This document shows positions 1-12,031 of a stretch of 64,000 nt of DNA, in pieces. The notes under the pieces are model-generated. The model worked only from the letters and a program-made list of their open reading frames with translations. It was not told the origin of the DNA and searched no databases. Both the position numbers and the translations under genes were made by a program. This DNA is from Sepioteuthis lessoniana (taxonomy: Eukaryota > Mollusca > Cephalopoda > Myopsida > Loliginidae), in NCBI GenBank assembly GCA_963585895.1, contig CAUZXS010004361.1:62001-126000 (forward strand), in the 5' to 3' direction. Position 1 is the first letter of the stretch. Every line of letters begins with the position of its first letter.

Positions 1-69
1 TTGTTTAATGGTATATCGATCTTTTGAGTGTTATCTAATACTAAAGCTATCCCTGTAAAAGAACACCAG

Positions 70-192
70 TTAGACTATTTAACCCATAACTGGGGAGATA
101 AGGAGACTTTCCGAAAGTGAACATACTATAGCGAATGGAGATCGAACTCTCTTCGAGGTTGCAATTGAGCACTTTAACCATGGGTTTCCCAA
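70..192 (-). repeat. SINE family B, partial old copy
   Basis: Reading the minus strand, a decayed tRNA-like head (CCATGGTTAAAGTGC) leads into GTTCACTTTCGGAAAG and then the segment matching the CTATGGGTAAATAG part of the intact copy at 27927-28219. The 3' portion is missing. Diverged and probably old. Confidence 0.6.
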
Positions 193-899
193 AATAAAAT
201 TTTTGCTACACCTTTTTAAGGATCTAAATTTTACAAACTGGTCTTTAAAATTTGCCCCATAACGATAAATTGGCTTAAAATGGATTTATATCCTAAAAAT
301 CCACTTATAGTTCCTGTGCTTATAGCCGTTCAAGCCCCCCATTTTTAAAATTTATATTAAATTTTTAAAATTTTAATTATCCAAAACGGTTTATCATCGA
401 TAAGTATTTCTGTGATTATATCTAAAGGAACTTATAACCATAGGACTCATCTGTGAGATTATTTGGTATTTGATTAAACTATAAGAAACATTTAAGATAC
501 AAAGTAATACAAAAATTATGAGTGTATTTGACTGGTTTCATCATAATTATTCATTCTCACATCGTAGCAATTTGTTACCTCCGTTTTATAATCATCCTAT
601 TTCTTATTTTGGTTCTCACACTGTTGACACAAGCACATGTCTGTTTAAACATGCTAATTACGTTCGCACGAGCATCATCCATTGTAACATCTTTTTTGGC
701 ATTTACAAAAACAAATATCCATAGTAGCTTCAAGAGCTGGAAGTTCATTAGTAAGTTGTGCTCTTAGGTGTCTATCTTCATTTTTTTTCATCCACAGTTT
801 GTTAGGGAAGGAAGATCAGAATGAATGTTTCTGGACTGTTTCCACACTATAGACAAGCAATGACTTGTGATTTTCAAGGCAACAACAGTGAGTGGTAAT
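193..899. other. no gene seen
   Basis: AT-rich unique-looking sequence. Short ORFs of 68-81 codons around 518-767 have no recognisable motif. Part may belong to the fossil element that follows. Confidence 0.4.
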
Positions 900-1540
900 T
901 TTTTAGATTAATATCAATATCTTGAAAATAGGTACCCGTTTAAGTCTCTAATGATTTTTAACTTGATTGGTATGGGTGTTTTAATGGAAAGTGTCATCAC
1001 GAAATGCTTTAGTCGTTGGATTGCTTCATCTGACGATATAAATTTATTTGACTTCCTCAAAGTTTTCTTCATCGGGCGCAATTCTAAAGACATTCCAACA
1101 ATATCATTTCAATCTTCTATTGAATTGAATCTGTTCACATTCCGTTATGGTGTAAAATCCTAAAATAGCATTTTTTTTCTCTTATGACCTCAAAAGCAGT
1201 ACCGATGTTTATAACATTAGCTCCTCTGCCATTGTGAAGCATCGTATGGAAGCGAAATTCTTAATTATAATGAACAAGTAGCAATAAAACATCTGTATCA
1301 AGATGTGTTATATACAATTCATAAAATTGATATTGTGTTGAAATTTGTAATGCTACTAAAATCATCAAAGTATATGCCACTTGTGAAGGATTTGGTATAT
1401 GGACGCATATATTCGATATTAGTGTTACAATATATAAATTACATAACTCGATTAAGTATAAAAAAAGTTGATTGCTTTCTTTGATAAATAAACTAAATCC
1501 TACTTTGTTTTACTGTTTGAAAGTAATTCTTTCAGTGTAA

Positions 1541-1623
<83 letters not shown>

Positions 1624-2930
1624 GTCTTGAATAGCATAATGTATGAGTCTAGTTCATTTCTCTTTTTTCTTTTACTGAGCATTCTATTTAACGACCGAAC
1701 ACCGAAACGAACATAGTGAAGTTTAGGGATGAACAATTCAAGATCATTACATGCTTTAATCAAACTATTCCTCTTTAATTCAAAGACAAGTGACATACCA
1801 TCTAGAATGGTAATTGTTACATCTGTATTTTGGAAGCTTTCTTTATCTTCTACATTATCACCAGATTCGTTTGTACGTATTATGCATAATACTTGCTTTG
1901 TCAGTACAATTCAATAACCTTCCATTCATATTTAACATTGCTCGGGGAAGAACTGTGAATTTGTATCTCTCGAGTATTTCTGGCGGTTGTATTTCTGTTC
2001 GGATCCTAGATGCAATCAAAAACCGTGTCTTCATATTTCTTTCACCTTTCAGCTGAATGGTTCTTTCCTTCAAAACTACTTTTCTTCGCCAACGACAAGA
2101 AGAGTTTTAATTTTTTTTTTGTTTTTGTTTTTGTTTTTTCTTCATTTTGTCCAAGATATTCCTCTTGCCGATAACACGTTCATCAATGTAATTGTCATAT
2201 AGCCACTCTCCTTCACTTTTCTGACTCGGGACATCAATTTTGGCTTCTTTTGATACAGTAGTTTTGTTGCTATATTCATTATATAATTTTCATGACTCAA
2301 AATTAACGTTATATGAATATAACGTTGCAGAAAGCCTTGGTATTTTCTGTAAGACTTTGGTTAGTTATATTCAAAAGCTTATGGTGGTAATCCTGTTTGC
2401 TCTTACATCATTTCCATATCGATTTTTTAATTCAGTCTCTCCTGGGTTAATATCAGGAACTACCAAAAAGAATCGTTCTGAAGCTTCTGTGTTGCTCAAA
2501 AGGTCACGTATTCTTCCGATTACTTTAATAGCCCGATTCTTATGTTCAATCCTATGATCTGCTCCTATGGCACAAAACGGTACATCAATTTTAGTTATAC
2601 TGAAGTTCCCCTGAGTTAGAAATTGCCATACCTCAGATTCCTCTTCTTTTAAATCATACATCTCCGCAAAGTAAACAGGCACCATACGAGCATAGTTTTG
2701 TTGATCGTGTGCGACAAATACTTAAATACATGAAGTGATGATAGTTAAAGCTGCCAACATCTTTTAATTGCATGAAGAAATAAGACAAAAGTATTGTCAT
2801 CCAGTTTCTCTAAAACATCTAATATACATTTAGCTTTTTGATAAAACCTTGTTCAAGCAATGTCAGCATATTTTCTTTCGAATTCGTTAACATTGTCTTA
2901 AGTTCATCAAAATTTACATAATTTAGACCA
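900..2930 (-). mobile_element. broken fossil of an unclassified repeated element
   Basis: The minus strand carries scattered blocks of a protein family I know from uncharacterised repeated genes in corals, fish and molluscs. From the 5' side these are: a block with VPVYFAEMYDL and PFCAIGADHR within 2371-2685; a block near 1858-2073 with FTVLPRAMLNMNGRL; a block with DGMSLVFELKRNS near 1735-1810; and a region near 1140-1290 resembling its DTDV and LGFHTLTGC motifs. The order fits the family. The element is clearly broken, with several interruptions and an (AT)n tract inside it. Its class is not established, so I treat it as a fossil. No terminal repeats or target duplication were found. Confidence 0.6.
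1542..1621. repeat. (AT)40 microsatellite
   Basis: Eighty bases of uninterrupted alternating AT lie within the fossil element, between its DGMS-like and DTDV-like blocks. Such tracts often vary in length between individuals and can mis-assemble. Confidence 0.95.
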
Positions 2931-2979
2931 AGGTTTTGAACCACATCGATTTTTTTTAAACTTCATCAGTTATGTCTTA

Positions 2980-3300
2980 ATGTTCAATATATTGTCTTGA
3001 ATAGCATAATTCATGTTTCCAGTTCATTTCTCTTTTTGTTCTTTTACTGTGCATTCTATTTAACGGCCGAACACCAAGACGAACATATTGAAGTTTATGG
3101 ATGAATGTTCAAGTATAATATTGTGAATGGTTTAATACCCTTCATATGTTTACCCTCTTTAATTTTTTGGACTGTTAAATGGCTATAAATGTATGTTTCT
3201 ACAAGCCTACTATCTAAACCACTAATGTAAATGTACTTGCTCATTGATTTGCAATCTTCTGGGGCTCCCAAGCAAGTATCTTTGTGAAATGATTGCTCAT
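2980..3300 (-). mobile_element. second partial copy of the 0.9-2.9 kb fossil element
   Basis: Positions 2990-3106 repeat 1622-1739 in the same orientation with roughly 85% identity by eye. Both share CTTGAATAGCATAAT and GCATTCTATTTAACG. Weaker similarity continues a little further. This implies two fragments of the same family side by side, either two insertions or an old tandem arrangement. Both are broken. Confidence 0.6.
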
Positions 3301-3689
3301 TGACTAAGACTTAAATAATATTCACTGAAGAAAAAAGGTGTAATATTAGGAAAAAAGAAAAATTGTGCTCATCATTACCTCATGTTTTTATAGAAAATAC
3401 TTTGTATTTTCTGAACACAAAATTTTAATGGCCAATGTTTTCAGCAATCTTGAAACAATCATCCAACAAATCTTTTATCTTTAGTATTATTTGAGATTAT
3501 TTTGGTTTGTATTTACATTCCACTGGAAATGAGTATAAGTGCCCAAACAAGTTTAAAAACAGATTATTTATCTAGCATCCTCATTGTGTCTGTATAAAAA
3601 CATAGCCCAGGAAAAACTGCAGATTATAGCAAGCATTCTATTTGAGTAATATACTGAAAATGCTGTTAGAGAATAGAACAACAAAATTA
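3301..3689. other. no gene seen
   Basis: AT-rich sequence without recognisable coding potential or repeat structure. Confidence 0.4.
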
Positions 3690-4096
3690 TGGGGGTTATT
3701 CAATAAATAAGGTGAATTTTCTCTGCGGCATTTGGAATAGAAAATGCTGTTTACAGTTGTACTTTTTTCAAGGAAATCAAAAGTGAGGAATCTTTTCATC
3801 TCCACAAAAATTGTCAGTATGATCTTTACTGACCACTGCGCCCGAAACCTTTTCTTTGCCGGAGATTCGGTGTGTTTCTACTACATGGACTGTCTTTCTG
3901 GCTCAGACTTGTAGGGATGTGTGCTCCTCAGCCACCAAAAACTTCATGAAAGATCTCTGTTCAAGAATGGAGCACTCTGTTTGATTTGCCACTATTTTGA
4001 ATCCTCAAAACTATTGATCCAATTCAAAACAATGCAGAGTTTTATATTTATTGGGGGGGGGGGAATCAGAAAAAAATCCTTTATTGAATGACCTTC
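3690..4096 (-). mobile_element. internally deleted mariner transposon
   Basis: The ends are inverted: GGGGGTTATTCAATAAATAA at 3691-3710 against a decayed TTATTGAATGACCT at 4081-4094. On the minus strand the interior encodes a decayed piece of mariner transposase, with KHTESPAKKRFRAQWSV and then TFDFLEKSTTVNS. These correspond to the WKHxxSPxPKK and DFLxxGxTVNS blocks of the family's catalytic domain. The reading then runs straight into the terminal repeat as ENSPYLLNNP. About 400 bp remain of a usual 1.3 kb, so much of the N-terminal and C-terminal coding is gone. A copy with the same downstream junction lies at 53885-54142. Non-autonomous, with internal stops. Confidence 0.75.
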
Positions 4097-4236
4097 ATAT
4101 AAATTTTAAGGATTTGCATTCTCATTGAATGATTTTTTTTTTTTTTAAATTATTCTAATTCTCTATGTAATGGAAATGATTATGAAATACAAATAAGAAT
4201 CCTTCACTCTTGCTTAAATAAAAACATGAATATCAT

Positions 4237-4410
4237 TATTATGTTCACTTTCAAGCTAGTACCTTTGGGAAAAGCATGAAACCCTTTATTCCCCATAGTT
4301 ATTTGTTTAATAGTACCATTACTGACCTTCTACAAAGATAGCTTTGGTATTTGATAACCCATGAAGGTTCATATGCCATTAAACAAAGAAACCTAACCAA
4401 CCAACAGGTT
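4237..4410 (+). repeat. SINE family B2, 5'-truncated
   Basis: Starts in the body segment TGTTCACTTTCAAGC and runs through a TTTGGGAAAAGCATGAAACC block matching family B. It then ends in a tail with CATATGCCATTAAACAAAG and (CCAA)n, which is the tail of family C. The tRNA-like head is absent or unrecognisable. Confidence 0.65.
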
Positions 4411-5563
4411 CACACATCATCTAATTTATCATAAACAAATGGATGACTAATGTGATTTTAAGCTGTATCTAAATAGGAACTTTCCCTTTGAGTTTGATAA
4501 ATTGTTTTTTATATTTCTATTTAAAATGAAAAAAAGAAAGTGCAGAAGTATCAATATTATGTAGAAAAACTGTTTTATTATTGTACCAGTGTATTTGCTT
4601 GCTAGTTTATCACAACACATTTTAAATTTACAAAATTATTGTAAAGGGAAGTAACATTCAGCAGCTTTCATTTTAGTTAAAAAGAGCCAATATTTTTTGC
4701 ATTTTTCTTTGACTCAAGTTAATTGACAGGAATTCATCACCGAGTATGTTATTACAAGCATTAAATCTATTTAAGATTCTTGTTTTTATTGTTAGGTGTT
4801 TAGTTTTGGGATTTGAATTTTTTTTTTGATAAATTAGCAGTCAATGAATCCAATTTAATTAATTAAACTTGGGTTATTGTGGTCACCAATCAAATTTTCT
4901 ATTATCTTAGCTATTATTTGGTATTATGTATTACAATACTATAAAGCGGGCAGAGCTGCTTCAAATGGTTTCTTGGGGCTCTAAAGGGACTCTTAAGAGC
5001 ACATGATTGTTTTTGTTGTAATGTTTGATAGTATACTGTGCCATCACAGTGATGGGAGAGGGTAGTAAATTAAATTACCCTCAGGGTGTCCATAAAGGCT
5101 TAAATATTGGCCCTGGGAATGCTGGAATTAAATTTTCTTTTTCTAGAAAAGAAATTGAAAATTTAAATACACTTCACTATGAAGTAGTTTAACTATTATT
5201 ACTTCATCAGCATGAAATAAAAATTCATGATCTTCTTGGAGCAGATACTTGGTTTTATGAATATGAATCAATATAGTCAAACATACCTTTATCCTGTTTA
5301 CTGTCTTCCCTATCAATACTAATGCTTTTTTCCCCAAATACAGAAATGCTATTAATTATCCTTTTGCTTTAATCCAATTTTCTTGTGTATTGATTCCAGT
5401 GTAACTGAGATTAACTTTATTGATCTTTATCGGATTAGATTACTTTCTTTTTTTTTTTTTTTTTTTTCCCCCCCTTCATAATGTTTATTTAACATTATAT
5501 AAACAAGATTCTTCTGAACACTTCAGTTAGTCTTGCCTAATCAGGACCTCTTTTTGGTTATTT
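4411..5563. other. no gene seen
   Basis: AT-rich sequence with a poly-T/poly-C tract near 5450-5474. A 64-codon minus ORF at 5143-5337 shows no known motif. Confidence 0.4.
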
Positions 5564-5800
5564 ATTGGCCTAATGAGTAGAGTGTTCACCAGTGGTCTGG
5601 GAGACCAGGGTTCAATCCCAAGTCAAGTCAGACCAAAGACTCAAAAAATGGTACTTGATGCTGCCTTGCTTAGCACTCAGCATCATAAGTTAAGGATCAT
5701 AAGTTAAGGATCAAGGGTAAAGTGGAGCAATCCAGGGAAAGGAGTAGCACCCTCCCTTACACCTCGGTGTAGTAGCTATTGAAAAGGGAGCCTTTTAGAC
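5564..5800 (+). repeat. SINE family A
   Basis: A tRNA-derived head with an A-box-like TGGCCTAATGAGTAGAGTG and a B box GGTTCAATCCC leads into the family body (GGTACTTGATGC, GTAAAGTGGAGCAATCC, GGTGTAGTAGCTATTGAAAA). A 14-bp unit CATAAGTTAAGGAT is perfectly duplicated in tandem at 5684-5711; other copies have it once. The 3' end is diverged. Transcription by RNA polymerase III is inferred from the boxes. Confidence 0.85.
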
Positions 5801-7194
5801 GTTATGATTGGCATCTGATTTTTGTGAACAATTAATGCTCTATAGAACCTACTTTACCAATTTCTGATGGAAAAAGTTTTGCACAGTTTTCTTTCAATGC
5901 AAATGTTTCCAGCATTTTTGATAGAATATTTTATCTTTATAAATTTATAAAATCATTATGCAATCATCAAAGTATTTTCCCTTGTCTTTGACCTTGGGCT
6001 ACCTTTCAGATTAATTGCATATTTCAGAATAATGTTTTGGTTTTTTGTTTTAATCTGAATTCTTCAAAGAATATTTTATCTTTAACTTGTTGAAACCACT
6101 TACCAGATAAATGAAAGATCTGGATAATATACTGCATGTGGAAGAACTTCCTATACCAGCTACATGAATGTTTATTGTATTACATTTTCAACCTGAGAAC
6201 AGGTTTTACCATTCAGCAAACTCACCAATTTACTTTCTTGCCAAGAAAAAGGTATTTTTCTCTTCCAAATGCATCCTTTAAACAAGCCAATTGCTCACTG
6301 GTGTTTATCCTGATTCCAGCAATTGTAATGTAGTAGCAGTCTTCCCACTCATAAGGCAGCCTTTGTGACTGACAACAAAGGATCAATCGAGAACTTTCAT
6401 GGTAATTGCAAGAAACAGTCAAACAAGTGTTGGGAATTCTCAAAGGCAGTTAGTGACTGGAAGTAAGGAACTTAAATTTTGGAGCTAGCAATCTGCCCCC
6501 AACATACACTTGCTGTGGGCTATGAGTTATGGAACAATTGGATCTTTCCTTTATTAATTCAAAAAATACCATTTCAATTTTCTCAGTTTTTGAGGCCAGC
6601 TTTGGATGGCTGTGATTGGTATTTTTTTTGTGAAACATGTCTGACTTTCCCTTTTTTTATTAACTCTTTGTCCTCACTGCATCTCATCTTTGCCTCTGGC
6701 AACTTTCATCGAGATGCAGCAATGCAACATAATTTTAAGAATTGCCTTAAAATTCTTCCAAACACATTGAAGAATTTTTTTGCTCAGTAGATTCAGTTTA
6801 AGTTGATGTTGAAAGTTTTCCTGGATTTGAGCATTTCTTCATTTGGGAATCTTATAATAAACCCATTTAAATCTGTTTTTTTTTTTTTGTTTTTTTTTTT
6901 ATTACTAGTGATTATCTTGTCCAAAAATAACATTTTTACAGTTAAACAAAAAGAGAAAACCAAATATTTAAATGCTAACAGATGTTCCTTTCTGTCATGT
7001 GGAATCTATTTTCTTAGTTTCTGAATTTTTCCAAAGGACTCGAAATGATATATTACATGAGCTATAAAATGCTGAGTAAACTTTAAACACTTCTAAGATT
7101 TCTATAACATTGTAAAAAAAAAAATGGTGCTCAGACTTTTTATATTAACTTGATAATAAATGAAGTGTTTGAAATAATTTTGAAATGTGTGTTG

Positions 7195-7225
<31 letters not shown>

Positions 7226-7369
7226 AAAATAAAAATATTAAAGATAATTAATAATTTAAAAGATGGGAAATCAATCTGATCTGTTAATCTATAGAAGGTT
7301 GAGTCAAATATCCCTTATTTTAAATTATTCAAACATGTCTGCATATTATTTTGCTTCACTTTAATTTTA
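5801..7369. other. no gene seen
   Basis: AT-rich with poly-T runs near 6871-6900 and 7195-7222. Small ORFs (up to 103 codons at 6479-6790) have low-complexity, F/L-rich translations and no family match that I recognise. Confidence 0.4.
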
Positions 7370-7690
7370 TCCTGGGTATGACAGTAAACTTCATTTGGTG
7401 GTGAGGCTCCAGTTCTAAAGCCCTAGAAAGTATGGAGTACCTTTTCATTGCCATTACTTCCAGGCCCACTCTGATCTGGAGTGGTAGTACCTGTTTTGGG
7501 TCTCATCTCTGAGTCAAATACATCTGAAAATTATTTATATTTGATAGAAATACTTGAAATCATTTAACTTAAAAAAAAGCAAACTAACTCTTAAGAAATA
7601 GTACAAAAATGTAAATGTACAATAAACACTTTCCTAAGCTCTAGGCATAAAATAATTCAGCATGACTTGACATGCCATTAAAATCAATCA
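7370..7690 (+). repeat. SINE family C, 5'-truncated
   Basis: Begins within the family body (GGTATGACAGTAAAC), with GGTGAGGCTCCAGTTCTAAAG, TCATTGCCATTACTTCCAGG and CTCTGAGTCAAATAC. It continues into a variable tail with the GATAGAAATACTTGAAATCA unit also seen at about 23.2, 36.6 and 53.7 kb. The end is uncertain. Confidence 0.75.
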
Positions 7691-8389
7691 ATCAGTTCAC
7701 TTTAACTTCTATACAGATTTGTTGAAAGAAATGACTACTTAAAGACTTGGATTGGTCTTGATGAATTAAATTTAATTATTATCTCCGGGAAAAGAGAAAA
7801 CAAACAGTTAATTCTATTAAACCAACAATTACAGGGTTGGTGTCTCTTTGGGAATAAAAGTAATCATTTTTCTTGACAAAAATTTTTTATATTTTTTTTT
7901 TTTTATCACTCATAACTTAGTAAAGAATTAAGCTATGAGTTGTTGGAAAGTAAAGACATTTTTGAAAAGAGAATAAGAACTCGTTCCAGTTAAATTTATT
8001 TGTCAAGGATATAATTTTCATTATTTACAATGACAAAATCTCAGTATGAAACTTAATATTTTTTTTAAGAATCTATGGTTCTTAAAGGTCTAACTCAAGT
8101 TTTCCGTCCACACAAAGTGTTGGTGTGCAATCAGTGGAATATAATGGTTTTTTTTTCTATTATGACTAATGAAGACAAAACAATCACTAATTTTTTTTTT
8201 GTCAAGAATGATGAAAGATTTATTCAGAAATGCTTTGATTTGGTCAATAGAAAATGTGTCATTGCTCAAAATGACAATGCAAGCCAGTAAAATAAACTCA
8301 AGATTAAATCCTTGGGAAAATCTACATCAGCCTTCCTATTCACTCATTCAAATGTTCTTTCATTTAGACCACTAGAACAATCTCTTAGG
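7691..8389. other. no gene seen
   Basis: AT-rich. Two overlapping ORFs at 8075-8375 have no recognisable domain. Confidence 0.4.
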
Positions 8390-8745
8390 TGTCTTGGGTA
8401 TGTCACTAAACTGCATCTGGCAATGAGGCTCCAGTTTTGGAGCTCTGATGAGTATGGAGGCATCCTTTCATAGGCATTACTCCCAAATTCCCTCTGGTTT
8501 GAAGTGATAGTATCTGATAGGGTTCCATCTATGGGTCAAATAGATCTGTTTAAGATAATGTTTTAAATGATTTTGGACCTAATTTACTCTTGAAATGTTG
8601 ATATTGTAACTGAGTATTAAAGTGTTTAACTGTTTAAAATGATTGATAGTATTTTTGTCCTGTCTATAATTAGGGGCCATAATAGTTAAACTAACTTTGG
8701 GTTAAATAACCCAACAATGGTTAATATTCCATAAACCCAGTTAAT
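8390..8745 (+). repeat. SINE family C, 5'-truncated
   Basis: Contains the body landmarks GGTATGTCACTAAACTGC, GAGGCTCCAGTTTTGGAG and CTATGGGTCAAATAGATC. About 200 bp later the family 3' end appears as AAATAACCCAACAATGGTTA and CATAAACCC. The intervening variable tail is diverged. Confidence 0.75.
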
Positions 8746-9101
8746 CAACTTAGTGTGAAAATCTTTAAAAGTAGAAAATCAATTCAACATTATCAGGATT
8801 TCTCTCCTCTAAAATTCCAGATTCTTTCTTGTCATTGCTTATAATGATCTTTATTTATTTATTTATTTATTGACAAATTTAATGTTGATTATCAAAAAAG
8901 CTGCAGAACCACTCCCCTATGTATCCTAAGAACTGAGTAATTCTGCTTATTTTAAATACTGATTGCTGAAAACCTAAAAGAATTTAGCACTTTCCATTCA
9001 TGTATAGGTTCTTTTTATTCTGTATGCAAAAATTTGACATTACTTTCTAAACAGCTAATACTTATTTTATCAAGCTGGTGAGTATATCATTATATTTATT
9101 T
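8746..9101. other. no gene seen
   Basis: Contains a short (TTTA)n run near 8849-8871 and otherwise AT-rich unique sequence. Confidence 0.4.
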
Positions 9102-9110
9102 GTTGCAATA

Positions 9111-9339
9111 GTGTTCGCCAATTGTCCGGGAGACCTGGGTTCAATCCCAGGTTGAGTTATACCAAAGACTTAAAACATGGTACTTGATACCTCCTTGCTT
9201 AACACTCGGCAATATAAGGTATGTATCGAGGGTAAAGTGGAGCAATCCAGGGAAAGGAGTAGCACCCTCCTCTACACTTCGGTGTAGTAGTTATTGAAAA
9301 GAGAGCCTTCAGGTCGCCCTCGACTACAGTCGCCAACTA
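9111..9339 (+). repeat. SINE family A with target duplication
   Basis: Flanked by a 9-bp direct repeat GTTGCAATA at 9102-9110 and 9340-9348, which fixes both ends. The B box GGTTCAATCCC is intact. The 3' end retains CAGGTCGCCCTCGACTACAG with several CpGs, so this is one of the less decayed A copies. An ORF across 9294-9530 begins in its 3' end and is not a gene. Confidence 0.85.
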
Positions 9340-9348
9340 GTTGCAATA

Positions 9349-10847
9349 TCAAGATAAAAGATGAAATCCAGTTTTCTTTGAGGCATACTGATCTTAAAGC
9401 TGACTCTTCCCACCACTTTCTATTTGGTTTGGTTCCAACTAGACTTGTATTAAACTGTTCTTTGCAGCTTTTTGTGGGAGATTCTTTCTTATTGCCTAAC
9501 AGCTTGGAAATTCTTTTTATTATTGTTTAAGAAGTTTGTTTCTTTATAACATTTTTGCCTATTTCTTAGGTGCTTGGATCTTTTTAAGTGTTTCAGGTTA
9601 AGGCCTTTTCAAGATAAAAGATGCTTACTCTTTGATTGAGCAGAAGCAATAAGCTTCAATTTTCACTGTTGCTTTTAACATGCATCATTGATTCAGGTTT
9701 ATTGTTATTGCTTCTTTGTTCATGTGAGCTATAAAAATTGTAGATATATCATTTAATCATCATTGAATACAATAAATGCAGTGACCCTTAGTAGTTTTAA
9801 GATGATGATTAAAAGGAAATGAAGAGACCAAGTCATTAAACTTCAGTCATTATCAACAAATTACCACTTAAGCTTAAAGAATTGTTTTATAGATTTGTCA
9901 GAGGAAAATAATCATAGATATCTATCCATTTTCTTTAACATCAATTATTCTATGAAAAGGTATCCCAAAGTAGTGATTACATGCACACACACACAAAACT
10001 CAGCTGTTATAAATACATTCAATTGAGCAGGTAATTTGTTCTAAGATTTTATGTATATCATTCAAAAACCACACTATTTAAGATCTCATATAATTAGTTT
10101 CAACTGAAAAAGGATAATAAAAATTTTTTTTTAGTAAAACTCATTTGTAATATATTGATAAGCATAAAATGTTTACATTATTGCTTACAATTTGAAAAAG
10201 TTTTTTTTTTTACAGGAAAAATAATCTTTCAGTGCAAGCCATTCAAATTAAAACTACTATTCAATTTATTATTGTACTCATTACTAATTCAAGGTTTAGG
10301 GAAAAAAAATTAAGTAAATAAAAGCTTTACATACAATATGAACTTGATAGAGAGATAACTATGATTATGTATTCCAGCAAGTTTTTATATTCATATAGAT
10401 ACATTTTTGTAGGATATCTAGATCAACACTAAAAAAAATGAAAAAAATAATCAAAGCCTCATCTGATTTTAGTGTTATTATTCTGATACTTCGAAAAACC
10501 TCCATTTTTATTTGGATAAAAATTCATTGATCCTTTGACCATAACTTGACCTTTTGATATTTAAAGATTAAGCACAAATAAAGATGTTATCCAACAGCAT
10601 TAGAGGTTTCTTCTTTGACCCTGAACATATGAAAACAGCAGGCAATGATCAAGTGATTTTAAAAGGTGTTTTTTTGTTTTTGTAATGTTGCTTAGCAACA
10701 AATCTTTAACTTTTTCAATCTATTTTCCAATTTTTATCTATTATGATAATCAGTTGAGATTTAATTGTACTATTATTGGATGACTTTAAACCTATCAAAT
10801 CTAAAGCACAAAGAGATAAAGATTCTATATACATTGTCCCTACTTGT
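9349..10847. other. no gene seen
   Basis: AT-rich unique-looking sequence with short poly-A/T runs and a small (AC)n near 9983-9995. Confidence 0.4.
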
Positions 10848-11004
10848 ATATGTATTCATCCAACCTCTCTGCCACAAGTAGGATGTGATATAGGATCAAT
10901 TTTTAAATGAAGTGTACTAATTTAAACTTAATAGTTTTATGATGATGATTAAAAGGATTTCCTAAGTTGGTAACCATTATGCCATGAGTGCCACCTTACT
11001 TGTG
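10848..11004 (-). repeat. SINE family B, internally deleted
   Basis: The right side reads on the minus strand as a head (GGTGGCACTCATGGCATAATG). The left side carries the B1 3' region (TATTCATCCAACCTC and AGTAGGATGTGATATAGG on the plus strand). About half of the middle is missing compared with 11755-12018. Confidence 0.6.
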
Positions 11005-11465
11005 TATCCCAATATTAATAATCTTATTTCAGTTTCATTTTTTTTTAATTACTTGTTTAAAACTTAAATATGTGGTGTTATTGACTTGAACATACTTCCT
11101 CCAACTGATTTCTTTGACATCGCACTAAATGAATCTGATAGTGTTTTGCTTGATTTACTATTCAAATTTAGCTATTAAAATTAATTTTTTTTTTTGTGGG
11201 GGGGTGCTTTTTTTCTAATCCTCTCCAAAAATTGACATCCATGATTTTAAATTACTAAATCTTAAAAAGAATAAAAATTTCTCTTGGAAAATGTTTGGTC
11301 TTTTTTATTCCTAAAATGAAAGCCCAGCTCATGTGAATTAATGTAGTGAACTTAATATAGCAATTCCAACATAAGAACTCATTAAAAACCTACAAAATGC
11401 TATCCCTATATTACTGATTTTCTTTATTTCAAACTTTTGACAGCATTTAGCTTTTTCTTCAGTTA
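11005..11465. other. no gene seen
   Basis: AT-rich with a T/G homopolymer stretch near 11186-11204. The minus ORF at 11338-11571 overlaps the next SINE and is not supported. Confidence 0.4.
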
Positions 11466-11704
11466 GGAGAGTCCCAGTGGCATAGTGGCTAATGTGTTGA
11501 ACTGCAAAATCATAGTAAGCAAGTTCAAAATCCAGATGCGTTATTACATTCACTTTTAGACTAATACTCATGGGAAAGGTATGAACTTCCTTATTCTCCC
11601 TACTATGGATTAAATAGTACCACTACTATTCTCTTATAAGGATGGCTCTGGGATTAAATAACCAACAAGTTTGATTTTTTCATTAAACAAAGAAACTGAA
11701 ACTC
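11466..11704 (+). repeat. SINE family B2 with target duplication
   Basis: The 11-bp repeat TTCTTCAGTTA at 11455-11465 and 11705-11715 flanks the copy. The head carries CAGTGGCATAGTGGCTAATG (A box region) and GCAAGTTCAAAATCCAG (B box). The body has CATGGGAAAGGTATGAAC. The tail GGATTAAATAACC then CATTAAACAAAG is the family C type, not the B1 type. Confidence 0.85.
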
Positions 11705-11754
11705 TTCTTCAGTTACAAAAACCTGACTGATCTGGAACCCAACTGAAAAGATAT

Positions 11755-12018
11755 GTATTTACCAACCCCTCCAGAAAGGCAGGATGTGACACAGTCATTT
11801 TTAAGTGGAGTTTAATGGGTTTGAATTCAGTTTTCCTTCTCCTAGACTGGTTGCCTAATCAAGTTTATAAAACCTCGTCTGCCTTACTATTTATCTACAA
11901 CTTGAAGGAGAATAATTGACTTATACCACCTCCCATTGCTATGTGAAATGCAATCATCCACATCCAGGATTTCGACTCTGTGTCCATTTCCTACAATGAT
12001 AACCATTACGCCATGAGT
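11755..12018 (-). repeat. SINE family B1 with target duplication
   Basis: Flanked by a perfect 13-bp repeat ACTGAAAAGATAT at 11742-11754 and 12019-12031. On the minus strand the head reads CATGGCGTAATGGTTATC, followed by a B-box-like CGAAATCCTGG. It lies 50 bp from the B2 copy on the opposite strand, forming a tail-to-tail inverted pair. Confidence 0.88.
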
Positions 12019-12031
12019 ACTGAAAAGATAT

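Noticed and set aside
1500-1796. 98-codon minus ORF with a long YIYIYI stretch
   Set aside because: The repeat part is the (AT)40 microsatellite read in frame; the rest belongs to the fossil element.
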